In this document: positions 18,427 to 28,032 of the stretch, one piece after another
Layout: each line of letters opens with the position of its first letter
Position numbering within the stretch: the first letter of the stretch is position 1
Origin: Lysobacteraceae bacterium NML93-0793
Lineage (GTDB): Bacteria; Pseudomonadota; Gammaproteobacteria; Xanthomonadales; Xanthomonadaceae
Length of the DNA: 64,000 nt
NCBI GenBank assembly: GCA_002324875.1
Contig: NTJG01000005.1
Coordinates: 124,001 to 188,000, forward strand
Direction: 5' to 3'
Translations under genes and position numbers: made by a program
The notes under the pieces: model-generated
What the model was told of the DNA's origin: nothing
Seen by the model: only the letters and a program-made list of their open reading frames with translations
The model's database searches: none

Positions 18427-18455
18427 ATCCTCGCACGCGGAGCGCGGGGCTGCAA
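18427..18455 (-). promoter_or_regulatory. Possible promoter of the argF' leader
   Basis: On the minus strand, TTGCAG (18450-18455) and GAGGAT (18427-18432) are 17 bp apart in the only 54 bases between the preceding gene and the leader ORF. Transcription would start near 18420, so the leader ORF would be almost leaderless. The -10 box is poor and the call is tentative. Confidence 0.3.
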
Positions 18456-18471
18456 CCGGGCGCGACATGCG

Positions 18472-18972
18472 CTAGCGGGCATCCGCCGGCGTCACCATCG
18501 GAGTCACCGTCACGCGGACCCGCAGGCGGTTACCGGGGTCGTAGGGCAAACGGGACCGGTACTTGACGCCCTTGTGCACGTAATCGACGTCGAACGCGAT
18601 CGGCCGACGGAATTCCCGCTCGATCGGCACCATGCGGCAGTCGCCTCCGGCGGACCGGTCGACTTCCTGGACCGCATCGCCGTCGGAACGGAGCACGTCC
18701 TTGACCGCGCCGACCACCCGCGCCAACCCACGCCGCTCTTCCTGTTCCGGCAACACCGGCGTCGTCGCCTCGCAGCGCTCGACCATGCTGGTCGCACGCA
18801 GCGTCTGGTACACCGGCTCGGCGCGCAGAACCTGGGCGTATTCCATGCGGCTGTTCTGGGCACTGGCCTGGGCGGTCGACTGCGCGTAGGCCGGACACGC
18901 GCACGCGAGCACCACTGTCCCGAAGGACAACGGTGCACACCACCAGCGGCTGCGTCGACGGTCGGACAACAC
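18472..18972 (-). CDS. Exported protein related to glycine-zipper outer-membrane proteins, zipper lost
   Basis: The 166-residue protein has a signal peptide (basic RRRSR, hydrophobic stretch, cleavage after ACPAYA). Its segments YAQVLRAEPVYQTLR, then a cysteine, and the C-terminal FDVDYVHKGVKYRSR...DPGNRLRVRVTV resemble the flanks of glycine-zipper 2TM proteins common in xanthomonads, but the glycine-rich membrane hairpin expected between them is replaced by a charged segment (GLARVVGAVKDVLRSDG). The GTG at 18972 is chosen because it starts the signal peptide; the frame stays open far upstream over cysS. The function is unknown. Confidence 0.6.
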   Translation of the reverse strand: MLSDRRRSRWWCAPLSFGTVVLACACPAYAQSTAQASAQNSRMEYAQVLRAEPVYQTLRATSMVERCEATTPVLPEQEERRGLARVVGAVKDVLRSDGDAVQEVDRSAGGDCRMVPIEREFRRPIAFDVDYVHKGVKYRSRLPYDPGNRLRVRVTVTPMVTPADAR

Positions 18973-19077
18973 CGTCGCAGTGTAGGCGTGGCGCGCGCGC
19001 CCGGGCTGAATCCTCGCTGTCGTGAGCACGCCCGTCCGGGTGTCGGCGTGCGCCGTGCGTGGCCGCGCAGCGCCCGT

Positions 19078-19083
19078 TAGAAT
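19078..19083 (+). promoter_or_regulatory. -10 box of cysS
   Basis: TAGAAT stands 33 bases before the cysS start in the region that diverges from the exported-protein gene. No good -35 box is seen at 17 bp, so the promoter call rests on the -10 match alone. Confidence 0.4.
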
Positions 19084-19110
19084 CGCGACGACTTCATGTC
19101 CGGACGCGCA

Positions 19111-20478
19111 ATGCCTCTCCATCTGTTCAACAGCCTCACCCGCCAGCTGGAGCCGTTCGCGCCGCTCGATCCCGCCTGCCCCACCATGTACGTCTGCGGG
19201 CCGACGGTCTACAACTACGTCCATATCGGCAATGCCCGCGGCCCGGTCGTGTTCGGCGTGCTGGCCGACCTGTTGCGCCGCCGGTTCGGTGCGCTGAAGT
19301 ACGCGCGCAACATCACCGACGTCGACGACAAGATCAATGCCGCCGCCCGCGACCAGGGCGTGCCGATCTCGGCCATCACCGACCGCTTCGCCGCCGCCTA
19401 CCGCGAGGACATGGCGGCGCTCGGCATCGCGCCACCGGACATCGAGCCGGCCGCGACCGCCCATATCGGCGAGATCATCGCGATGATCGAGCGCCTGATC
19501 GACAGCGGCCACGCCTACGCGGCCGAAGGGCACGTGCTGTTCGCCGTCGGCAGTTATGCGGACTACGGAAAGCTTTCGCGGCGTGACACCGAGGACATGC
19601 TCGCAGGCGCGCGGATCGAAGTTGCGCCGTACAAGCGCGACGCCGGCGATTTCGTGTTGTGGAAGCCGTCGTCGGACGACCTGCCCGGCTGGGCGTCGCC
19701 CTGGGGTCGCGGACGTCCGGGCTGGCATATCGAATGTTCGGCGATGGCCGCCGCGCATCTGGGCGAGACCATCGACATCCATGCCGGTGGCGTGGATCTG
19801 CAGTTTCCGCATCACGAGAACGAGATCGCGCAGAGCGAATGCGCCCACGGCGGCGCGCCGTTCGCCCGCGTGTGGCTGCACAACGGCATGCTGACCTTCG
19901 CCGGCAGCAAGATGTCGAAGTCCGTGGGTAACATCGAACGTGTCCACGACCTGGTGCAGGCGCACCCGCCCGAGGCGCTGCGCTACGCGTTGCTGTCGGC
20001 GCATTACCGGCAGCCGCTGGACTGGTCGGATGCACTGATCGAGCAGTCGGTGCGCACGCTGGACCGGCTGTACGGCACGCTGCGCGATCTGGCGGATGTC
20101 GAAGCCGATGCCGCCATTCCGACGAGCATCGAGCAGGTGCTCGACGAGGATCTCAACACCCCGGCCGCGTTGGCGGAAATCGCGCGGATCGCCGGCGAAG
20201 CGCGCAAGGCCACCGACCCGACCGCGCGTGCGACGCTCAAGGGCGAGCTGCTCGGTGCCGGTTTCGCGCTGGGTCTGCTGCAGCAGGCCCCGGCCGACTG
20301 GTTCGCACGTGGCGCCAATGCCGATGACGATGCGCGCATCCAGGCCCTGATCGACGAGCGCATCGCCGCCAAGCAGGCCCGCGATTTCGCGCGTGCCGAT
20401 GCGATCCGCGACCAGCTCGCGGCCGAGCAGATCGTGCTCGAGGACACACCGCAGGGCGTGCGCTGGAAGCGCGGCTGA
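19111..20478 (+). CDS. cysS: Cysteinyl-tRNA synthetase
   Basis: This class I aminoacyl-tRNA synthetase of 455 residues charges tRNA-Cys. The zinc-site Cys29 in YVCGPTVYN, the HIGH-type motif HIGN (38-41), the WHIECSAM and [10 protein letters not shown] zinc-site segments and the KMSKS loop are all present. ATG 19111 lines up with the usual start (short N-terminus before [12 protein letters not shown]); ATG 19096 would add five residues and cannot be excluded. Convergent with fabF across a shared terminator. Confidence 0.96.
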   Translation: MPLHLFNSLTRQLEPFAPLDPACPTMYVCGPTVYNYVHIGNARGPVVFGVLADLLRRRFGALKYARNITDVDDKINAAARDQGVPISAITDRFAAAYREDMAALGIAPPDIEPAATAHIGEIIAMIERLIDSGHAYAAEGHVLFAVGSYADYGKLSRRDTEDMLAGARIEVAPYKRDAGDFVLWKPSSDDLPGWASPWGRGRPGWHIECSAMAAAHLGETIDIHAGGVDLQFPHHENEIAQSECAHGGAPFARVWLHNGMLTFAGSKMSKSVGNIERVHDLVQAHPPEALRYALLSAHYRQPLDWSDALIEQSVRTLDRLYGTLRDLADVEADAAIPTSIEQVLDEDLNTPAALAEIARIAGEARKATDPTARATLKGELLGAGFALGLLQQAPADWFARGANADDDARIQALIDERIAAKQARDFARADAIRDQLAAEQIVLEDTPQGVRWKRG

Positions 20479-20551
20479 CGTCCCATTAGTTGCGCGCGGG
20501 CCGGGGCTTCACCCGCGAGTCCCACCGCGCGCAAGCACGTTCCCGCGAACG

Positions 20552-20578
20552 AAAAGGCCCGCTTGCGCGGGCCTTTTT
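20552..20578. terminator. Bidirectional terminator between cysS and fabF
   Basis: AAAAGGCCCGC-TTGC-GCGGGCCTTTTT is a perfect GC-rich hairpin with A runs on one side and T runs on the other, so it can end transcription from both converging genes. Confidence 0.9.
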
Positions 20579-20598
20579 CGATCAAGCCAATGTCACCG

Positions 20599-21837
20599 TC
20601 AGATCTTGCGGAACACCAGCGAACCGTTGGTGCCGCCGAAACCGAACGAGTTGGACATCACGTACTCGACCTGGTGCTCGCGCGCGGTGTGCGGCACGTA
20701 ATCGAGATCGCAGCCTTCGCCGGGATGCTCGAGGTTGATCGTCGGCGGAATGATGCCGGCATGCAGCGCCATCACCGAGAACACCGCCTCCACGCCGCCG
20801 GCTGCGCCGAGCAGATGCCCGGTCATCGACTTCGTGGAACTGACCATCACCTTGGCCGCATGGTCGCCCAGCACGCCCTTGATGCCCATCGTCTCGGCCA
20901 CGTCGCCGGCCGGCGTCGACGTGCCGTGCGCGTTGATGTAGCCGATCTGCGCCGGATCGATGCCCGCGTCGTTGATCGCCGCGCGCATGCAGCGTCCGCC
21001 GCCCTCGCCGTTCTCGCTCGGCGAGGTCATGTGGAACGCGTCGCCGCTCATGCCGAAGCCGGCAAGCTCGGCGTAGATGCGTGCGCCGCGTGCCTTGGCG
21101 CGCTCGTACTCCTCCAGCACCAGCACGCCGGCGCCGTCGCCCATGACGAACCCGTCGCGGTCGCGATCCCACGGACGCGAGGCGCCGGTCGGATCGTCGT
21201 TGCGGGTGGACAGCGCCTTCATCGAGCAGAATCCGCCCACGGATGTCGGCGTGGTGGCGAACTCGGCGCCGCCGGCGATCATCACGTCGGCATCGCCGTA
21301 CTGGATCATGCGCATCGCCAGGCCGATGTTGTGCGTGGCCGTGGTGCACGCGGTCACCGCGGCGATGTTCGGCCCCTTGGCGCCGGTCATGATCGAGACC
21401 TGGCCCGAAATCATGTTGATGATCGTCGACGGCACGTAGAACGGCGAGATCTTGCGCGGACCGCCCTCGTGGTACTTGATCGCGGTGTCCTCGATGCCCT
21501 TGAGGCCACCGATGCCCGCGCCGATCGCCACGCCGATGCGCTCGGCGTCGGATTCGCGCACGTCGATGCCGGCATCGCGGATCGCCATCAGGCCACCGGC
21601 CACACCGTAGTGGACGAAGGGATCCATCTTCTTGACGTCCTTGGGCGCGATCCACTCGGACGCGTCGAAGCCCTTCACTTCACCCGCGATGCGCGTGGCG
21701 AAGTTCGTGGCGTCGAAATGGGTGATCGGGCCGATGCCCGAACGACCGTTGACGATGCCGTCCCAGCTCGAAGCGAGATCGTTGCCGAGCGGCGACAGAA
21801 TGCCGATGCCCGTGATGACGACGCGGCGCTTGGCCAT
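20599..21837 (-). CDS. fabF: 3-oxoacyl-[acyl-carrier-protein] synthase II
   Basis: The 412-residue condensing enzyme elongates acyl-ACP with malonyl-ACP. The thiolase-fold active site is complete: Cys164 in TACTTATHN, the histidines of [11 protein letters not shown] and [11 protein letters not shown], and the closing [12 protein letters not shown] motif. It is the last gene of the fatty-acid cluster, 161 bases after acpP, with an intercistronic hairpin between. The operon here ends with fabF and meets cysS; pabC and mltG, which often follow fabF, are absent. Confidence 0.97.
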   Translation of the reverse strand: MAKRRVVITGIGILSPLGNDLASSWDGIVNGRSGIGPITHFDATNFATRIAGEVKGFDASEWIAPKDVKKMDPFVHYGVAGGLMAIRDAGIDVRESDAERIGVAIGAGIGGLKGIEDTAIKYHEGGPRKISPFYVPSTIINMISGQVSIMTGAKGPNIAAVTACTTATHNIGLAMRMIQYGDADVMIAGGAEFATTPTSVGGFCSMKALSTRNDDPTGASRPWDRDRDGFVMGDGAGVLVLEEYERAKARGARIYAELAGFGMSGDAFHMTSPSENGEGGGRCMRAAINDAGIDPAQIGYINAHGTSTPAGDVAETMGIKGVLGDHAAKVMVSSTKSMTGHLLGAAGGVEAVFSVMALHAGIIPPTINLEHPGEGCDLDYVPHTAREHQVEYVMSNSFGFGGTNGSLVFRKI

Positions 21838-21890
21838 TGCTCAACTCCTGACAAGTCGTTGGTGCGGTGCGGAACGCAACCGCCCACATG

Positions 21891-21916
21891 CACGAGGCCG
21901 CAGTGGCGGCCTCGTG
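21891..21916. other. Intercistronic hairpin between acpP and fabF
   Basis: CACGAGGCCGC-AGTG-GCGGCCTCGTG is a perfect 11-bp stem with no T run on either side. It may protect the 3' end of the abundant acpP message or reduce read-through to fabF. The role is inferred from position only. Confidence 0.6.
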
Positions 21917-21998
21917 CTTGGAACCTGGATGTCCGGCCGCCGTGCGGCCGGAGCGGTCTCGCGCCCGTCCCGAAGAACCGTGGGCGCGGACGCGGGCA

Positions 21999-22238
21999 TC
22001 AGCCCTTGGTGTGCGCCTTGATGTAATCGATCGCCTGCTGCACCGAGGTGATCTTCTCGGCTTCTTCGTCCGGGATCTCGCACTCGAACTCTTCTTCCAG
22101 CGCCATCACCAGCTCGACGGTGTCCAGGGAATCGGCGCCGAGATCGTCGACGAACGACGCGCTGTTGCTGACTTCGTCTTCCTTCACGCCCAGCTGTTCA
22201 ATGACGATCTTCTTGACGCGTTCTTCGATGTTGCTCAT
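21999..22238 (-). CDS. acpP: Acyl carrier protein
   Basis: The 79-residue acidic four-helix protein carries acyl chains on a phosphopantetheine arm attached to Ser37 in the [10 protein letters not shown] motif. Length and sequence are close to the E. coli family. The ATG at 22238 has GGAG about 11 bases upstream; the longer frame to 22310 is not a credible start. Between it and fabG lie 129 bp that may hold its own promoter. Confidence 0.98.
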   Translation of the reverse strand: MSNIEERVKKIVIEQLGVKEDEVSNSASFVDDLGADSLDTVELVMALEEEFECEIPDEEAEKITSVQQAIDYIKAHTKG

Positions 22239-22273
22239 GGGTAGTCTGCTCCGGGGAGGCGATTTCGGTGGAT

Positions 22274-22279
22274 AGTGTA
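22274..22279 (-). promoter_or_regulatory. Possible -10 box of acpP
   Basis: On the minus strand TACACT lies about 36 bases before the acpP start in the 129-bp gap after fabG. There is no convincing -35 box. acpP commonly has its own promoter in addition to operon transcription. Confidence 0.3.
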
Positions 22280-22367
22280 AGGGAAAGCCGGGCGACGGGC
22301 GTACCACCATCGAAGCCCTTGCCTTTCAACGACTTGCCCTTGAATCGGGAGTAGCTTCAAGCCCGCA

Positions 22368-23111
22368 TCAGGGCATGTACATGCCGCCGTTGACGTGCAG
22401 GGTTTCGCCGGTGATGTAGGCCGCCGACGGACCGGCCAGGAACGCCACGGCCTGTGCGATGTCGTCCGGCTCGCCGAGCCGGCCGAGCGCGATCTGTTCG
22501 GTCAGTGCCGCTTTCGAGGCTTCGGGCAGATCCCGCGTCATGTCGGTGGCGATGAAGCCCGGCGCGACCACGTTGACGGTGACGCCGCGCGAGCCGATCT
22601 CCTTGGCCAGCGATTTGCTGAAGGCGATGATGCCGGCCTTGGCCGCGGCGTAGTTCGCCTGACCCGCATTGCCGGTGACGCCGATCACCGAGGCGATGTT
22701 GACGATGCGGCCACGGCGGGCCTTCATCATGCCGCGCATCACCGCCTTCGAGCTGCGGTAGACGCTGGTCAGATTGGTGTCGAGGATGGCCTGCCAGTCC
22801 TCGTCCTTCATGCGCATCAGCAGGTTGTCGCGGGTGATGCCGGCATTGTTGACGAGGATCGAGATCGCGCCGAACTCGGCGGCGATCGCGTCGACCAGCG
22901 CTTCGATCGCGCCGGCCTGCGACACGTCCAGCACGCGTCCATGGCCGCCGTGTGCGGACAGGCGCTCGCCGATCTTCGCCGCGCCCGCGTCACTGGTGGC
23001 GGTGCCGATCACGGTCGCACCCTGCGCAGCCAGCGTGTCGGCGATGGCGGCACCGATGCCGCGGCTTGCGCCGGTGACCAGCGCGATCTCACCCTGCAGG
23101 GGCTTGCTCAT
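22368..23111 (-). CDS. fabG: 3-oxoacyl-[acyl-carrier-protein] reductase
   Basis: The 247-residue NADPH-dependent short-chain dehydrogenase reduces 3-oxoacyl-ACP. The TGASRGIG nucleotide motif (13-20), NNAG and the catalytic triad Ser141, Tyr154 and Lys158 are in place. The C-terminal TGETLHVNGGMYMP is typical of FabG. It lies between fabD and acpP; the ATG at 23111 is used rather than the open frame to 23222, which runs into fabD. Confidence 0.97.
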   Translation of the reverse strand: MSKPLQGEIALVTGASRGIGAAIADTLAAQGATVIGTATSDAGAAKIGERLSAHGGHGRVLDVSQAGAIEALVDAIAAEFGAISILVNNAGITRDNLLMRMKDEDWQAILDTNLTSVYRSSKAVMRGMMKARRGRIVNIASVIGVTGNAGQANYAAAKAGIIAFSKSLAKEIGSRGVTVNVVAPGFIATDMTRDLPEASKAALTEQIALGRLGEPDDIAQAVAFLAGPSAAYITGETLHVNGGMYMP

Positions 23112-23205
23112 GATGCGATTCCTCGAAGGGGATGGGACGCGGCTCCTTAGCCGCGACGACGGCGGAGGCGGCACACGGGAACGCGTACCACCGGCTCGGA
23201 CCGGC

Positions 23206-24150
23206 TCAGTGAACCCAGGCATCCAGCGCGGCAGCGAACTCGGCGGGCGTGCCCATCGGACGCGCCTCCACCGACTTGTCGATGCGCTTGACCAGGCCGC
23301 TCAGCACCTTGCCCGGCCCGCATTCGACCACCTGGGTCACGCCGTGCGCCACCAGTGCCTGCACGCACGACGTCCACTGCACCGGCAGATACAGCTGCTG
23401 CACGAGCGCCTGCCGGATGGCGTCGACGCTCTGGTGCACGCGCCCGTCCACGTTCTGGACCACGGGAATCGCGGGCATGCTCCAGGCCAGGCCCGACATC
23501 GCATCCGCCAGGCGGTCGGCCGCGTCGCGCATCAACGGCGTGTGCGACGGCACGCTGACGGCCAGCTTGACCGCCTTGCGCACGCCGCGTTCTGCCAGCA
23601 GCGCGAGCGCGCGATCGACGGCATCGGCGTCGCCGCCGATCACGATCTGCCCCGGAGAATTGAAGTTGGCCGGCACGACGACCTGATCGCCCGCCGCCTG
23701 CTCGCAGACCTCGGCGACCAGCGCATCATCCGCACCGAGTACCGCGGCCATCGCGCCGCGCCCCGGAGGCGCGGCGTCCTGCATCAGCTGGCCACGCAGG
23801 CGCACCAGGCGCGCGCCCTCCTCGAGCGACAGCGCCCCGGCGGCGACCAGCGCCGAGTATTCGCCGAGGCTGTGACCGGACAGCCATGCGGGCCGTTCGC
23901 CCCACTGCGACACCCATAGACGCCACAGCGCGACACTGGCGGCGAGCAATGCGGGCTGGGTGAACTCGGTGCGGTTGAGCTCGGCCTCCGGGCCCTGTTG
24001 CGCCAGTGTCCACAAATCGACGCCGGCACCGTTCGAGGCATCCGCGAAGGTCGCCTGGATCACGTCGTGCTGCGCGGCGAGTTCGCCGAGCATGCCGAGC
24101 GATTGCGAGCCCTGCCCGGGAAACACGAATGCGAGGTGCGATGCGGTCAC
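23206..24150 (-). CDS. fabD: Malonyl-CoA:ACP transacylase
   Basis: The 314-residue enzyme loads malonate onto ACP. FPGQGSQ opens the protein, the nucleophile is Ser94 in GHSLGEYSA, and the catalytic histidine is in the SVPSHTPLM motif. The GTG at 24150 is preferred because GGAAGA stands four bases upstream; an ATG at 24192 is in frame and would add 14 residues not seen in the family. Confidence 0.95.
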   Translation of the reverse strand: MTASHLAFVFPGQGSQSLGMLGELAAQHDVIQATFADASNGAGVDLWTLAQQGPEAELNRTEFTQPALLAASVALWRLWVSQWGERPAWLSGHSLGEYSALVAAGALSLEEGARLVRLRGQLMQDAAPPGRGAMAAVLGADDALVAEVCEQAAGDQVVVPANFNSPGQIVIGGDADAVDRALALLAERGVRKAVKLAVSVPSHTPLMRDAADRLADAMSGLAWSMPAIPVVQNVDGRVHQSVDAIRQALVQQLYLPVQWTSCVQALVAHGVTQVVECGPGKVLSGLVKRIDKSVEARPMGTPAEFAAALDAWVH

Positions 24151-24231
24151 GCGATCTTCCAGTCGTTGAAGCGGGGCGATGATAAAGGCCATCGCGCGAC
24201 ATTGTCTGTACCGGGGCGTATTGCGCGACGC

Positions 24232-25020
24232 TCAGAACAGCAGTTGCACAAGCTCGAGTTCGCCGTCTTCGATCAGGTCCCACAGCAGCGCCGCGGCCAG
24301 CAGCATCGGCAGCACCGTGGCCGCGCGGACGACGAGAATCGAGTGCGCGATCTGGCGTGCCGAACGGCCGAGTCGACCCAAGGTGCGCGCCAGACGCCCC
24401 AGGCGGCCCACCCGGCCCGCGTGCGCCGCTACATCCGGCGCCTGCTGCAGCGCGGCCGACAGCAGCCCGGCAAGCACGTCGGTGCGTCCGTCGTAGTACT
24501 TCGCCATGCCGAAGGCGAACAGCAGCCAGTCACGCGCCTGCGCCTGCGGCAGGGACATGACCTCGAGCGGGTCTTCTTCGAAATCGATGAAACCCACGCG
24601 ACCGCTGTCGTCGAGGGTGATGTTGCGCGGCACCAGCTGGCCGAAATAGGCACCGCGCGCATGCGCAGCCGCGATCGCGTCGATCACGCGCGTGGTCAGC
24701 GCATCGACAGCGCAGGCGTCCTCCGCCGCGCGCAGGTGCGCGGCGAGCGTCGTGCCGAGATCACTCAACAGCAGCGTCGAGTCGCCCTCGCCGAGGACGC
24801 GGGGCACCCGCACCCCGAGCGCGGCGAGTTCGCCGATACGACGTGCTTCGACGCGTTTGGCCGCGCCGCCTCCCGGATGCGGCGGCGGGCGAAGCGCCTC
24901 GATGTCGAGCCGGCGCGCGAGCGCGTCGAGAAGCCCGAGCGACAGACGACGACCGTCATCCTGCGCATAGGCCTTGAGCCACGCGTCACGCCCGGCGATC
25001 ACGATCGATTCGACGCCCAT
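24232..25020 (-). CDS. Kinase-like protein with C-terminal membrane segment
   Basis: The 262-residue protein looks like a small protein-kinase-fold or lipopolysaccharide-kinase-type enzyme: AWLKAY in the lysine region, a HARGAYFGQLVPRNI segment at the catalytic loop position, and GFIDFEEDP as the metal-binding DFE-like motif. The usual catalytic HGD is altered to FGQ, so activity is uncertain. Near the C-terminus a hydrophobic stretch (about 228-250) suggests membrane anchoring. It sits within the fab cluster between fabH and fabD. The substrate is unknown. Confidence 0.65.
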   Translation of the reverse strand: MGVESIVIAGRDAWLKAYAQDDGRRLSLGLLDALARRLDIEALRPPPHPGGGAAKRVEARRIGELAALGVRVPRVLGEGDSTLLLSDLGTTLAAHLRAAEDACAVDALTTRVIDAIAAAHARGAYFGQLVPRNITLDDSGRVGFIDFEEDPLEVMSLPQAQARDWLLFAFGMAKYYDGRTDVLAGLLSAALQQAPDVAAHAGRVGRLGRLARTLGRLGRSARQIAHSILVVRAATVLPMLLAAALLWDLIEDGELELVQLLF

Positions 25021-25090
25021 CAGGCCTCGTGTGTCAGATGCACAGCAACGCGGCCCGCGGCACGCGTGCGGCAAAGCCCGACCGCCGGAT

Positions 25091-26074
25091 TCAATAGCGC
25101 AGCAGCGCCGAACCCCAGGTAAAGCCGCCGCCGAAGGCCTCGAGCAGCACGAGCTGACCGCGCTGCACGCGCCCCGAGCGCACCGCTTCGTCGAGAGCCA
25201 GTGGCACCGAACCCGACGAGGTGTTGCCGTGCCTGTCGACGGTCACGACCACGCGATCCATCGGCATGTCGAGCCGCTTGGCGGTGGCTTCGATGATGCG
25301 CAGATTGGCCTGATGCGGAATCAGCCAATCGATGTCGTGACGATCGAGACCGTTCGCGGTGAGCGTTTCCTCGACCACCGAGTCCAGCGCCTTGACCGCG
25401 TACTTGAAGACGTCGCTGCCTGCCATGTTGATGCGCACGCCGGCATTCTTCTCGCCTTCCTTGAAACCGACCGAGACGCCGACCGGATTCCACAGCAGTT
25501 CCTTCTTCGCGCCGTCGGCGTGGAGATGGGTACTGAGGATGCCGGTCTCGGTATCGGCCTTGAGCACGACGGCACCGGCGCCGTCACCGAACAGCACGCA
25601 GGTGGTCCGCTCGGTCCAGTCGACCATGCGGGTCAAGGTCTCGGCGCCGACCACGAGCACGGTCTTCGCGTCGCCGGACTTGATGAACTTGTCGGCGACC
25701 GACAGCGCGAACAGAAAGCCCGAGCAGGCCGCGTTGACGTCGAACGCACCGCAGCCGTTGGCCCCGAGACGCGCCTGCAGCAGGCAGGCGGTCGACGGAA
25801 AGATGATGTCCGGCGTCGTGGTACCGACGATGATCAGGTCGATTTCGGACGCGGCGACGCCTGCCGCTTCCATGGCGCGGGTCGCGGCATGGAACGCCAG
25901 ATCGCTCGTCGTCTCGCCCTCGGCGGCGATGTGCCGCTCGCGGATGCCGGTGCGCGCCGCGATCCACTCGTCATTGGTGTCGACGATCTTCGACAGGTCG
26001 TCGTTGGTCAGCACCTTTTCGGGCAGATAACTGCCGGTGCCTGCAATGCGGGAATAGATGCGGTCGCTGGTCAT
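25091..26074 (-). CDS. fabH: 3-oxoacyl-[acyl-carrier-protein] synthase III
   Basis: The 327-residue enzyme starts fatty-acid synthesis by condensing acetyl-CoA or another primer with malonyl-ACP. Cys117 in NAACSGF, the PHQANLRI histidine and the HGNTSSGS asparagine form the catalytic triad. The ATG at 26074 gives the normal N-terminus ([13 protein letters not shown]). plsX, which often stands between rpmF and fabH in proteobacteria, is not here. Confidence 0.97.
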   Translation of the reverse strand: MTSDRIYSRIAGTGSYLPEKVLTNDDLSKIVDTNDEWIAARTGIRERHIAAEGETTSDLAFHAATRAMEAAGVAASEIDLIIVGTTTPDIIFPSTACLLQARLGANGCGAFDVNAACSGFLFALSVADKFIKSGDAKTVLVVGAETLTRMVDWTERTTCVLFGDGAGAVVLKADTETGILSTHLHADGAKKELLWNPVGVSVGFKEGEKNAGVRINMAGSDVFKYAVKALDSVVEETLTANGLDRHDIDWLIPHQANLRIIEATAKRLDMPMDRVVVTVDRHGNTSSGSVPLALDEAVRSGRVQRGQLVLLEAFGGGFTWGSALLRY

Positions 26075-26177
26075 CGTGGGGCTGCCCTCGCCTGTACGGA
26101 TGCTGGGGGACGGCCCACGTGCCGACGGATCGGCCTGGTGCGTCACCGCAGCGGGCGCGCCGCCCGGATGATCGGAC

Positions 26178-26202
26178 GTTCCGCCGCATCGCGCGGCGGA
26201 AC
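26178..26202. other. Hairpin between rpmF and fabH
   Basis: GTTCCGCCGC-ATCGC-GCGGCGGAAC is a perfect 10-bp stem, 11 bases downstream of the rpmF stop, without a T run. Like the hairpin after acpP it follows a highly expressed small gene. The rest of the 139-bp gap shows nothing recognisable. Confidence 0.5.
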
Positions 26203-26213
26203 GGCACGCTGGA

Positions 26214-26408
26214 TCAGTCTTCTTCGACGACCCGCGTCTTCGGCTGGATCACCTGCTTGCCGCGGTAGTAGCCGTCGGCGGTGATGTGGTGACGGATATG
26301 CGTCTCGCCCGTCGTCGGGTCGGTCGACAGCAGCTTGGCGTCGAGCTTGTCGTGCGCGCGGCGCATGCCGCGACGGGACGGGGTGACGCGGGATTTCTGC
26401 ACAGCCAT
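26214..26408 (-). CDS. rpmF: 50S ribosomal protein L32
   Basis: The 64-residue basic protein begins [20 protein letters not shown] and has the L32 pattern through [13 protein letters not shown]. Zinc-binding cysteines found in some L32 proteins are absent, as in many gammaproteobacteria. It is 20 bases after yceD, the usual pairing. Confidence 0.96.
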   Translation of the reverse strand: MAVQKSRVTPSRRGMRRAHDKLDAKLLSTDPTTGETHIRHHITADGYYRGKQVIQPKTRVVEED

Positions 26409-26428
26409 GGGAATTGCTCCAGCAAGGT

Positions 26429-26947
26429 CTAGTTGTTTCGGTCTTTCTTCAAACCCGCCAACGCCGCGAACGGGTTGGCGCGCGATTCTTCTTCCATCGA
26501 TACCGGCCAGTCACGCTCGACCGATTCGGAACCGGGCGCGACCGGGATGACCGGAATCGCCAGGATGAGTTCGTCCTCGACCATCGTGGCCGGTGCCAGC
26601 ATGCCGTCCTCCGGCACGAGCAGGGCCTCGACGTCGGGCAGCAACCCGGCCTCGTCCGCCTCGTCGCGGATCAGGCCCAGTCGCTGCACGAGCTGAACCG
26701 GCAGCACGAACCGGCGCAGGCTGCGCTGGCACATCAGCGGCAGTTCCGCCTCGATGCGCAGCTCGGCAAAGGCCGTCTGCAGCGCATCCTGGCCGAACTC
26801 GATCGAGCACACGGCGTCCACACTGTCGGTGTCGGCGAGCGCGTCGGACAGACGCGGCATCGAGGACAACGCCAGCCGCCCTTCCAGGCGGCTCCTGGTC
26901 GCGACCATGCGCCACGCATCGACAATCTCGGGCATCTGGGCGGACAT
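26429..26947 (-). CDS. yceD: DUF177 protein YceD (23S rRNA accumulation protein)
   Basis: The 172-residue protein matches YceD/DUF177 in the [14 protein letters not shown] region and the acidic middle and C-terminal parts ending in [13 protein letters not shown]. In E. coli it is needed for normal 23S rRNA levels. It precedes rpmF, as in most proteobacteria. The ATG at 26947 is the first that leaves the conserved part intact; the long frame upstream overlaps a divergent gene. Confidence 0.92.
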   Translation of the reverse strand: MSAQMPEIVDAWRMVATRSRLEGRLALSSMPRLSDALADTDSVDAVCSIEFGQDALQTAFAELRIEAELPLMCQRSLRRFVLPVQLVQRLGLIRDEADEAGLLPDVEALLVPEDGMLAPATMVEDELILAIPVIPVAPGSESVERDWPVSMEEESRANPFAALAGLKKDRNN

Positions 26948-27082
26948 AAGCCGCTGAATGTTAAAGATGGCCGGCGGCACTGTCAACGACGCGAGTCCAG
27001 AGGCCGTCACGCCCCCGTTCCAGGTTTGCCCAGCCCCCGCCCGACCGGCAGACTGCCGGGCCGAGCCGACGAATCCCCAGCC

Positions 27083-27448
27083 GTGCCCACACTCCCGAGC
27101 CTTCTGCTGTCCGCCGTCCTGGCCGCCGCCATTGTAGGCCTCTGGCACGCGCGGCGCGTGCGCCGGCGGCGGCACGCCTACGCACGGGTGCTGGATGCGG
27201 CGGACGCGTTCGAGGCGAGACTCCGCCTGGCCCGCAGCCAGATCGACAGCCTCGACGGGGGCGCCACCGACCCGGTCCGCGACGCCCTCCAGGAAATGCT
27301 CCGCCAACGGCTGTGGCTGCAACAGCACGGCGCCGGCGCGAGCGTCGCGACGCTGGACACGCTGCGCGATTCGATCGTCGCCGCGCAGGCGAAGATCGAC
27401 CGCCATCTGGCACAGCTCGCCCAAGCGCGGGCCGCGGCGGGCATCTGA
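27083..27448 (+). CDS. Small membrane-anchored protein upstream of yceF
   Basis: The 121-residue protein starts with one transmembrane helix (LPSLLLSAVLAAAIVGLW), continues with a basic cluster RRVRRRRH and then helical, probably coiled-coil sequence to the end. It starts with GTG at 27083; no clear Shine-Dalgarno site is seen. It ends two bases before yceF, so the two are likely cotranscribed. No known domain was recognised. Confidence 0.55.
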   Translation: MPTLPSLLLSAVLAAAIVGLWHARRVRRRRHAYARVLDAADAFEARLRLARSQIDSLDGGATDPVRDALQEMLRQRLWLQQHGAGASVATLDTLRDSIVAAQAKIDRHLAQLAQARAAAGI

Positions 27449-27450
27449 CC

Positions 27451-28029
27451 GTGACCGCGCCGCTGATCCTCGGCTCGACCTCGCCCTATCGCCGCGATCT
27501 GCTGATGCGGCTGCGACTGCCGTTCGCGTGCCGGCGTCCGGAGGTCGACGAGCATCCATTGGAGGGTGAGACACCCGAGCGGCTCGCACACCGCCTGGCC
27601 TGCGCCAAGGCCGAGGCGGTCGCCGCACTCGCTCCCGACAGCTGGGTCATCGGGTCCGACCAGGTGGCCGAGCTCGACGGCCGGCCGCTCGGCAAACCCG
27701 GCGACCGCGCATCCGCACTGAGCCAGCTCGGCGCGATGTCGGGACAGCGCGTGCGCTTCCACACCGTCGTCGCGCTGGCCCGCTGCGGTCATCCCACGCG
27801 CGTTGCCCGGGATCGCACCGACGTGGTGTTCCGGACGCTGACGACTGAAGAGATCGCGCGCTACGTCGATGCCGAGCAGCCCTTCGACTGCGCCGGCAGT
27901 TTCAAGTGCGAGGGCCTCGGGATCACGCTGTTCGACGCGATCGACAACCGGGATCCCACGGCGCTGATCGGGCTCCCGCTGATCGAAACCGCGCGCCTGC
28001 TGCGCGAAGCGGGCTACGCCCTGCCGTAG
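27451..28029 (+). CDS. yceF: Maf-family nucleotide pyrophosphatase YceF (7-methyl-GTP type)
   Basis: The 192-residue Maf protein hydrolyses modified nucleoside triphosphates to the monophosphate. STSPYRRDLLMRL at the N-terminus, VIGSDQVAELDG and the CAGSFKCEGLG motif fit the YceF branch, which prefers 7-methyl-GTP. The GTG at 27451 starts two bases after the preceding stop. It stands close to yceD/rpmF, as in E. coli, although in the opposite orientation. Confidence 0.92.
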   Translation: MTAPLILGSTSPYRRDLLMRLRLPFACRRPEVDEHPLEGETPERLAHRLACAKAEAVAALAPDSWVIGSDQVAELDGRPLGKPGDRASALSQLGAMSGQRVRFHTVVALARCGHPTRVARDRTDVVFRTLTTEEIARYVDAEQPFDCAGSFKCEGLGITLFDAIDNRDPTALIGLPLIETARLLREAGYALP

Positions 28030-28032
28030 CGG

